Assembly (NCBI GenBank): GCA_029254005.1
Contig: JAQWYJ010000018.1
Location: 1-59,862, forward strand
Reading direction: 5' to 3'
DNA: 59,862 bases
DNA from: Porticoccaceae bacterium
Lineage (GTDB): Bacteria > Pseudomonadota > Gammaproteobacteria > Pseudomonadales > Porticoccaceae
The notes beneath the pieces were generated by a model, which did not search any database, was not told the origin of the DNA, and was given only the letters and a program-made list of their open reading frames with translations. Each line of letters begins with the position of its first letter. Positions within the stretch are counted from its first letter, which is position 1. Of the stretch, positions 54,380 through 59,862 are shown piece by piece. A program made the position numbers and the translations under genes.

Positions 54380-54538
54380 ATGAATTGGATGGTTGGAATG
54401 GCACTAGGACTCGTTGTGGTATTAATATTATGGCGTCTTACCAGCTGGCATGAGCAAAAATATGCAGCAAAAAGTCAAGAGGTCATTCAACGAAAACTTG
54501 ATCAAATAGAAGCCGCTAAACGCGAAGAAAAGCAATAA
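54380..54538 (+). CDS. Putative 52-residue membrane microprotein before the YdbS-like gene
   Basis: The ATG at 54380 follows AAAGG by about 8 bases. The product has one membrane helix (about 3-19) and then a charged helical tail (HEQKYAAKSQEVIQRKLDQIEAAKREEKQ) that could form a coiled coil. It stops four bases before the YdbS-like gene in the same direction, so the two are probably one operon. No family is recognised. The amphipathic tail and spacing support a real gene. Confidence 0.55.
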   Translation: MNWMVGMALGLVVVLILWRLTSWHEQKYAAKSQEVIQRKLDQIEAAKREEKQ

Positions 54539-54542
54539 CCGT

Positions 54543-55064
54543 ATGAGAGATCTATCAAACGACGAAATAGACCTTACCACACTCAGTGCCCATGAAAGTA
54601 TTAACTTTATACCAATGTCTGGTAAGTACGTGTTAGTGCGCAGAGTATTACTTGGAGCTATCGCCTTGTCACTTTGGGTTCTATGGGCTTTTGCGGCCTT
54701 TGGACCTTGGCCAATGGATATTATAGCTCCGAGTATTTTAAACATAGCCTTCACCATACCTTGCCTTGCAAGTCTATCTCTTGTCTATGCAATTTTTGCC
54801 GACCCTAGAAAAGGCTATGCACTACGGGAACACGATCTTAGCTATAGATCAGGTTTGTTTTTTCTCCATACTCTTACTCAGCCTTTGACGCGGATCCAGC
54901 ATGTCGAAATTAATCGTGGCCCACTGCAACGGCGGTATGGTCTAGCTGAATTACGGGCTTATAGTGCAGGCGGTCAGGCATCCACTTTCGCAATACCGGG
55001 TCTTTCACATAGAGACGCGCGGCAGTTGCGAGAATTTATTGTTGCACATAAAACATCACACTAA
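54543..55064 (+). CDS. Membrane-anchored bacterial PH-domain protein, YdbS-like
   Basis: The 173-residue product has two membrane segments at about 34-54 and 62-85. One bPH2 domain follows (about 88-168) with the typical ALREHDLSYRSGLFFLHTLTQPLTRIQHVEI block and the RYGLAELRAYSAGG strand. The YdbS/YdbT pair is widespread but its role is unsettled; related proteins affect sensitivity to membrane-active peptides. The YdbT-like gene starts one base after its stop codon. Confidence 0.88.
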   Translation: MRDLSNDEIDLTTLSAHESINFIPMSGKYVLVRRVLLGAIALSLWVLWAFAAFGPWPMDIIAPSILNIAFTIPCLASLSLVYAIFADPRKGYALREHDLSYRSGLFFLHTLTQPLTRIQHVEINRGPLQRRYGLAELRAYSAGGQASTFAIPGLSHRDARQLREFIVAHKTSH

Positions 55065-55065
55065 C

Positions 55066-56631
55066 ATGGACGATCAAAACAATATCGCACAGGACGCTAA
55101 TTCGCCAACGATTCACGCGGGTAAGCAACAGGGACCGTGGCTGAAATTACCGCCCATTGCTTTAGCTTATTTTGCTTTGGCAGTTGTTAAAAATTTCGCT
55201 GGTCAACTGGAGATGCTCATCCCCTTGGTATTTGCCGGCTACAGCATTGCTAAAAATAACATTACCGCTTTTTTTGTGCTGAGCATGCTCTTGATGTGTA
55301 TAACTATGGTGTATAGCGTTCTTAATTTTATAGCCTACCGATACAGACTATCTGATCAGAGCATAGAAATTCGTTCGGGCGTCATCCAAAAATCTCAAAT
55401 CAATTTACCCTTTGAACGCATTCAAAATATTAAACTAGTTCAGCCTATTTACTATCGTTGGACCGGATACTGCTGTATGGAGTTTGACACTGCAGGATCA
55501 GCTAAAAATGAAGCCTCAATTGTTGCCATTAAATTGACCTCTGCGGAGCAATTTAAACAAAGGATTATGACCAATGCTCCGACACAGAAGTCCGCGGACG
55601 CCGCTGCACCAAAAAGTACAGACGCAGAGCGACTCCTTATTAAAAGAAAGCTATATGACTTGATATTACATGGGCTCACTAACAACCGAATCTGGATTTT
55701 CTTGGGTGCAGCGGCGCCTTTCTATAACGGCATAGGCACCTATATTGCGTCAGTGTTAAGTCGCTGGGGTATAGATCTCTCTCAAATTAATCTGAAAACA
55801 CAAAGCGATTTTTCAGTGACATTGACGGTTTTAACGCTAATCGTGTTGATCTTATTACTGGTTGCCCTACTCTCAATAATTAGTGCGATCATTACCCACT
55901 ATGACTTCACCCTAGAAAAAGTCTCTGCACGCTATGTCCGTCGCTCGGGCCTTTTTACCAAGCGCGAAGTATCTATGCCCCTTCGGCGCCTACAACTTAC
56001 TTTGTATCAGCAGGACTGGTTAGACCTTGTCCTGAAGAGAGTTAATATTGTCTTTCAGCAAAATGCTAACGTAGGTGGGGAAATATCGAATACTAATCTA
56101 AGCCAGAAAATCTTAGTGCCCTCTATAACCTATGATGAGGCTGATTTACTTATTGAAGACGCCATGCCAAATGTAAATCTACGACATAACCACTACAAAC
56201 ATGTCAGTAGAAGACTAATAGCAAAGTTATGGTTACAGTTCTGGCTACCATTTTCGATTATGATTTCAGTTGGCACCTATTTACTAGCTAAGTCCCTCTT
56301 GCTTAGTATCATCATGCTCGTCTGCGCAAGTCTTTTAGGAAGTCTAGCCGCAATCTTGTCTTGGTATAGATGGGGTTACTATGAAGATGCTCAATATGTT
56401 TGTTTTCGTCGTGGATTTTTAGGTAGAGACTTTGGCTGTTTTTTACACTATAAAGTACAACAAGTTCAGTTGCACGAAACCTGGTTGATGAAACGCCATA
56501 AACTCTGTTCACTCAGTTTCGTGCTGGCCTCTCAAACAATAAAAGTGCCCTATATACCGATTACCGCAGCACGTAAAATGATCAACAGGTCGCTTGGTCA
56601 AGTCGAACATTCTGGTCAATCTTGGATGTGA
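55066..56631 (+). CDS. Membrane protein with three bPH2 domains, YdbT-like
   Basis: The ATG at 55066, directly after the YdbS-like stop, gives 521 residues. An upstream in-frame start inside the previous gene is less likely. Membrane-segment pairs occur near residues 33-100, 215-285 and 390-435. Each is followed by a bPH2 domain: YRYRLSDQSIEIRSGVIQKSQINLPFERIQNI, ARYVRRSGLFTKREVSMPLRRLQ and QYVCFRRGFLGRDFGCFLHYKVQQVQ. The three-unit layout is that of YdbT. It is expected to work with the YdbS-like neighbour in the inner membrane. Confidence 0.88.
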   Translation: MDDQNNIAQDANSPTIHAGKQQGPWLKLPPIALAYFALAVVKNFAGQLEMLIPLVFAGYSIAKNNITAFFVLSMLLMCITMVYSVLNFIAYRYRLSDQSIEIRSGVIQKSQINLPFERIQNIKLVQPIYYRWTGYCCMEFDTAGSAKNEASIVAIKLTSAEQFKQRIMTNAPTQKSADAAAPKSTDAERLLIKRKLYDLILHGLTNNRIWIFLGAAAPFYNGIGTYIASVLSRWGIDLSQINLKTQSDFSVTLTVLTLIVLILLLVALLSIISAIITHYDFTLEKVSARYVRRSGLFTKREVSMPLRRLQLTLYQQDWLDLVLKRVNIVFQQNANVGGEISNTNLSQKILVPSITYDEADLLIEDAMPNVNLRHNHYKHVSRRLIAKLWLQFWLPFSIMISVGTYLLAKSLLLSIIMLVCASLLGSLAAILSWYRWGYYEDAQYVCFRRGFLGRDFGCFLHYKVQQVQLHETWLMKRHKLCSLSFVLASQTIKVPYIPITAARKMINRSLGQVEHSGQSWM

Positions 56632-56638
56632 TAAATCA

Positions 56639-56791
56639 ATGACCACGCTACTGCCGAACCTTAGAGCGATGGCTTTGATTACTCTCCTTCGCAAGTTTGA
56701 TCTTAGCAAGACTAAGTTACGCAACAAAATAGTCATTGGGGCTGTTGGACTCATTGGGTTTAGCGTTTTGCTCTGTGAGCTACTCAGATAA
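56639..56791 (+). CDS. Putative 50-residue membrane microprotein after the YdbT-like gene
   Basis: The ATG at 56639 lies 7 bases after the YdbT-like stop and opens 50 codons. A basic amphipathic start (LLPNLRAMALITLLRKFDLSK) precedes one membrane helix (IVIGAVGLIGFSVLLCELL, about 32-50). There is no clear ribosome site, so it would depend on coupling to the gene before it. No family is recognised. Codon use looks ordinary, but the evidence is limited to position and the membrane helix. Confidence 0.35.
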   Translation: MTTLLPNLRAMALITLLRKFDLSKTKLRNKIVIGAVGLIGFSVLLCELLR

Positions 56792-56864
56792 CAACATGAC
56801 TTGAAACAATTGCTTTTTATTCCTGAAAAATAACCGAGATAGTGAACACAAGAGGAATCTTAAG

Positions 56865-57374
56865 ATGATCAAAATGCGCGCAGCAAAACCTAACGAACTT
56901 GAGAAATTACAGCAATTTTTAGTTTGTCAGGGCGGCAATCCATGGAATTACCTGCCGAAGGCGGCAGTAACTGATCAGTTTAAGCGACTTAATATCGGTC
57001 AAGACAAATGTATTGTCGCGTTGCAGAATAAAACTGTGGTTGGTCTTATTATTTATCGCCAGCCTGGTGATGTACCGATATTTTTTGAACGCCATAGCGC
57101 TTTTAAGAACGCAATTTATGTTGCTGAAGTGGTTGTACACAATAAATGGGCGAGTCGAGGTATTGGCACAAGCCTTTTGAATGAAGTTGCCTTTATAGCT
57201 CAAACATTATCAGTAGAACAATTGCTGGTAGACCGTCATGAGCAAAACGCAGCGTCTGCAGGAATGATGAATAAAGCAGGCTTTATAGAAATAGATTGCT
57301 TTTTAGACCCAGAGCGCAGGAACGCAGGCAGTCGAAAAACCTGTATTCTCAGCCTAGCATTAGCAACAGTATAA
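56865..57374 (+). CDS. GNAT-family N-acetyltransferase
   Basis: The 169-residue product has the GNAT acetyl-CoA site in VAEVVVHNKWASRGIGTSLLNEV (about 85-107, with the RGIGT pyrophosphate loop). A late segment, AASAGMMNKAGFIEIDCFL, is typical of motif B. AGGA lies 9 bases upstream of the ATG. The substrate may be a small molecule or protein amine and cannot be told. Confidence 0.85.
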   Translation: MIKMRAAKPNELEKLQQFLVCQGGNPWNYLPKAAVTDQFKRLNIGQDKCIVALQNKTVVGLIIYRQPGDVPIFFERHSAFKNAIYVAEVVVHNKWASRGIGTSLLNEVAFIAQTLSVEQLLVDRHEQNAASAGMMNKAGFIEIDCFLDPERRNAGSRKTCILSLALATV

Positions 57375-57397
57375 TCACTGCATAAAAGGATAATGGC

Positions 57398-57514
57398 ATG
57401 GAAACGATTCTCAAGCCATTTGATAATCTCGACAATCTCGTAGTTTTCGATAGAGGTGTTTTTGAAACTACCACGCTGAGTGAACTGGCTGTTGAGCGCC
57501 ACCAAAATACTTAG
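57398..57514 (+). CDS. Putative 38-residue peptide between GNAT and MFS genes
   Basis: The ATG at 57398 follows a strong AAAAGGA by 7 bases and opens 38 codons. The product is acidic and soluble (METILKPFDNLDNLVVFD...), without a signal peptide or membrane helix. No family is recognised. It could be a genuine small protein or the 5' stump of a longer gene that was cut. The rest of the spacer to the MFS gene (57515-57691) holds nothing identifiable. Confidence 0.4.
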   Translation: METILKPFDNLDNLVVFDRGVFETTTLSELAVERHQNT

Positions 57515-57691
57515 TCAGAAGTCGTCCTAAGACGTGGGCCAACTACTAAGATAAGAATTTCGCCATGTCGACCTTTCTGGCATGTTAACATCATATCGCG
57601 CTACACAAATTTTAGTAATGACTACATTACAGAAATTGATGTAAGTGGCAATTTTTAGGCGCAAACCAATAAGCGAGATAATGAGAACCAA

Positions 57692-59053
57692 ATGAACAAA
57701 AGCAGTCAGATTAAGAGTCAATTCCATTTATTTCGTCAACGACGATTTTTACCGTTTTTTATTACTCAATTACTGGGCGCACTCAACGATAATATTTTTA
57801 AAAATGCATTACTGGTGATTGTAGTTAGTACTGCTGTTGTAGGGTCAGACAGCACTACTAACTTTATGACCAATTTTGCTGTTGGTCTGTTTATTTTACC
57901 TTTTTTCCTATTTTCTACCCTTGCTGGACAATTGGCCGACAGCTATGACAAAGCCATGCTAATGCGTAATATAAAGGCTGCAGAAATTGTCATTATGTTA
58001 GCTGGGAGTTATGCGCTGCTGACACTTAATCTCAATATGATGTTGGTTATTCTGTTTTTACTTGGCACCCAGTCTGCATTTTTTGGACCAGCTAAATATT
58101 CCCTGATCCCACAACATTTGAGAAATGATGAGTTGCTAGCGGGTAATGCGCAAGTCAGCATGGGAACCTTTGGATCGATTCTCTTAGGCACTCTTATCGG
58201 CGGCTGGGTGGTTACCTTAGATAATGGCGCCGCACTTCTCAGTGGACTTATAATTTTAGTTTCAGTCACAGGCTGGGCTAGTAGTAGACATATTCCAGAG
58301 GCCCCCTCAGAAAACTCTGCTCAACGTGTCAGTCTCAATAGTTTTACACAGACTGCACAAAATTTCAGAATGGCCAGAGAAAATAGAACCGTATTTTTTT
58401 GCATCTTAGCCATCTCCTGGTTTTGGCTATATGGGGGTTGTTTTTTAACTCAGGTGCCTAACTATACGGTGACTATATTAAATGGACATCCGCGTCTCAT
58501 TTCTATCTTATTAGCCGCCTTTATTGTCGGTGTTGCAACAGGCTCGCTACTTTGCCATCGCCTGTCTCGTGGAGTTGTGGAGCCGGGACTTGTCCCTTTG
58601 GGGGCGTTGGGTCTGAGTATTTTCGCTCTGGACTTGAGCTATGTATCAATGTCCTATGAAGCTACTCATGCATCACTAAGCGGAATAACACCGAAGCAGT
58701 TCTTATCTCTCAGTGGTGGTTTACACATATTGATCGATCTAATGTTAATCGGCCTTTTTGGAGGCTTATTTATTGTTCCCCTGAATTCTATGCTACAACA
58801 ACGCACTGCCTCTGACAAACGTGCGCGTGTTCTGTCAGTCAATGCTATTGTTAATGCAGGGTTTATGGTTGGCGGCAGTTTTCTGGGTATATTTTTTCTC
58901 AGTGTTTTAGGCTGGAGCATTGTGGAGTTCTTTGTGACTGTGGCTGTTCTTAATCTTTTAGTCGTGGGAATAATCTTTATTTGCGTGCCCGAATTCGTAT
59001 CTCGGTTTACACTATGGGTGTCTTCCGGTTTTAAACCGCTACTCAATCGCTAA
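57692..59053 (+). CDS. MFS transporter, lysophospholipid transporter LplT-like
   Basis: The 453-residue product has 12 membrane segments. The LplT-type start FLPFFITQLLGALNDNIFKNALL (about 17-39) is followed by FFLFSTLAGQLADSYDKA, GTQSAFFGPAKYSLIPQHL and GNAQVSMGTFGSILLGTLIGG. LplT flips lysophospholipids inward for reacylation by Aas. In many bacteria the gene is fused to or followed by the acyltransferase/acyl-ACP ligase. Here no such gene follows, so the partner must be elsewhere or the substrate differs. Confidence 0.85.
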   Translation: MNKSSQIKSQFHLFRQRRFLPFFITQLLGALNDNIFKNALLVIVVSTAVVGSDSTTNFMTNFAVGLFILPFFLFSTLAGQLADSYDKAMLMRNIKAAEIVIMLAGSYALLTLNLNMMLVILFLLGTQSAFFGPAKYSLIPQHLRNDELLAGNAQVSMGTFGSILLGTLIGGWVVTLDNGAALLSGLIILVSVTGWASSRHIPEAPSENSAQRVSLNSFTQTAQNFRMARENRTVFFCILAISWFWLYGGCFLTQVPNYTVTILNGHPRLISILLAAFIVGVATGSLLCHRLSRGVVEPGLVPLGALGLSIFALDLSYVSMSYEATHASLSGITPKQFLSLSGGLHILIDLMLIGLFGGLFIVPLNSMLQQRTASDKRARVLSVNAIVNAGFMVGGSFLGIFFLSVLGWSIVEFFVTVAVLNLLVVGIIFICVPEFVSRFTLWVSSGFKPLLNR

Positions 59054-59069
59054 CAAGGACATTATTTAT

Positions 59070-59862
59070 ATGCAACTTTCATCAAAAATTCTTATCGGAA
59101 TGCTATTGGGTATTGCCGTCGGCCTATTACTCAATACAATTAATGATGTTAGTGCCGAGCCTGTGCCTATGATTGCCTGGCTAGTTGAAAATGTTTTTGA
59201 TTTAATTGGACAAATATTTGTCATCACACTGAAGATGCTGGTTGTACCTTTGGTATTTGTTTCCCTAGTTTGCGGCTCTGCTTCTATGGGTGAAGATGTA
59301 AAAATGGGACAGGTAGCGATCAAAACCGTCGCACTGTACCTTACTACTACCGCTATAGCAGTAAGTCTTGCTCTGGTCATAGCTAACATTGTTGACCCGG
59401 GTGTCGGTATTAATACTGCTGAGGCAGCAAGTTATTCTGCTCAAGAGTCACCCTCTCTTAAACAAGTCATCATTGATATATTTCCTACTAATCCTGTGTT
59501 GGCGATGGCAGAAGGCAAGATGTTACAGGTTATTGTATTTGCTATTCTTGTTGGTGTCGCCATATTACAAGCGGGTGAATCTGGGCAGTTAGTATTGCGA
59601 GGATTTCAAAGCATCAGTGACGTGGTAATGGTTATGGTCACCATATTAATGCACTTTGCTCCCTTTGGTGTGTTCTGTTTGTTGGCCAAACTCTTTACCG
59701 GCCAAGGTTTTAGCGCCATCATTAATCTAGCTTTATATTTCGGCACTATGGTATTTGTACTATGCCTCCATGCAAGTGTGACCTACAGCGCCATATTTGC
59801 TGTATTAACTCGCCTAAACCCATTAACTCTTTTCAGAAACATGCGTCCAGCGATGCTGTTCG
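59070..59862 (+). CDS. Dicarboxylate/amino acid:cation symporter (DAACS), 3' end cut by window edge
   Basis: The ATG at 59070 follows AAGGA by 9 bases, and the frame is open to the window end (264 codons). The start MQLSSKILIGMLLGIAVGLLLN, the block FDLIGQIFVITLKMLVVPLVFVSLVCG and FPTNPVLAMAEGKMLQVIVFAILVGVA are typical of the GltP/DctA family. Family members have about 400-430 residues, so roughly 150 are missing, including the substrate-binding NMDG region. The substrate (glutamate, aspartate or C4-dicarboxylates) cannot be decided without it. Confidence 0.92.
   Translation, partial: MQLSSKILIGMLLGIAVGLLLNTINDVSAEPVPMIAWLVENVFDLIGQIFVITLKMLVVPLVFVSLVCGSASMGEDVKMGQVAIKTVALYLTTTAIAVSLALVIANIVDPGVGINTAEAASYSAQESPSLKQVIIDIFPTNPVLAMAEGKMLQVIVFAILVGVAILQAGESGQLVLRGFQSISDVVMVMVTILMHFAPFGVFCLLAKLFTGQGFSAIINLALYFGTMVFVLCLHASVTYSAIFAVLTRLNPLTLFRNMRPAMLF

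Noticed and set aside
1-59862. tRNA, rRNA, CRISPR array, insertion sequence or prophage
   Set aside because: No cloverleaf, rRNA, regularly spaced repeat, transposase, integrase or phage structural gene was recognised on either strand.

Overview
The window looks like one continuous piece of a marine gammaproteobacterial chromosome with moderately low GC. Much of the gene order is the backbone familiar from Pseudomonas and Cellvibrionales: coq7 / crp(vfr) / trpC-D-G-E / rpe, then gshB-yqgE-ruvX / yggS-proC-yggT / metX-metW-DUF4426-rdgB-hemW, then trxA-rho-ubiD. Genes usually found inside these blocks are missing (gph between trpE and rpe, pyrR-pyrB-pyrC after ruvX, pilU beside pilT). An oligotrophic marine lineage of the SAR92/Porticoccaceae type is my best guess. 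It is an inference from gene content and order, not a database result.

Layout. 0-6.8 kb: threonine aldolase (cut by the window edge), DNA photolyase, purD, coq7 and a WecA/MraY-family glycosyltransferase. 6.8-9.2 kb: a LysR regulator, a stretch without long genes that holds a probable small RNA (promoter plus a textbook terminator), a 37-residue microprotein gene behind three ATGCAT boxes, and a Crp/Vfr-like cAMP receptor protein. 9.2-14.0 kb: the complete trpEGDC cluster and rpe on the minus strand. 14.2-17.6 kb: a secreted EF-hand protein, an acyl-CoA synthetase and pilT. 17.8-30.6 kb: housekeeping genes for glutathione, Holliday-junction resolution, PLP homeostasis, proline, methionine, nucleotide-pool cleaning and HemW, ending in an operon of a secreted TAP-like hydrolase with a NatAB-type ABC exporter. 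30.7-34.1 kb: trxA, rho, ubiD.

34.2-38.1 kb is a small regulon: a membrane protein, a TetR regulator and a Tat-exported SpdH-like flavoenzyme, which share a 14-bp palindrome of the form ATGTCA-N2-TGACAT. 38.7-43.4 kb holds an ArgO/LysE exporter, an operon of alpha/beta hydrolase, O6-alkylguanine-DNA alkyltransferase and DM13 protein, and a BASS transporter. 43.7-50.4 kb is an accessory catabolic segment under decay: an amidohydrolase, a dehalogenase-like hydrolase and an SDR are intact, while an epoxide-hydrolase gene and a VOC (glyoxalase-fold) gene are broken by stops and frameshifts. 50.4-59.9 kb: a VF530 protein, a DUF2306 membrane protein, modABC for molybdate, an FMN reductase, a YdbS/YdbT membrane pair flanked by microproteins, a GNAT enzyme, an LplT-like MFS transporter and a DAACS symporter (cut by the window edge).

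The best leads for something undescribed are the sRNA/ATGCAT-box/microprotein locus between LysR and crp, the TetR operator set, the TAP hydrolase-NatAB operon with its palindrome, and three genes (phr, ogt, modA) whose conserved N-termini extend upstream of any ATG, GTG or TTG codon. No tRNA, rRNA, CRISPR array or insertion sequence was seen.
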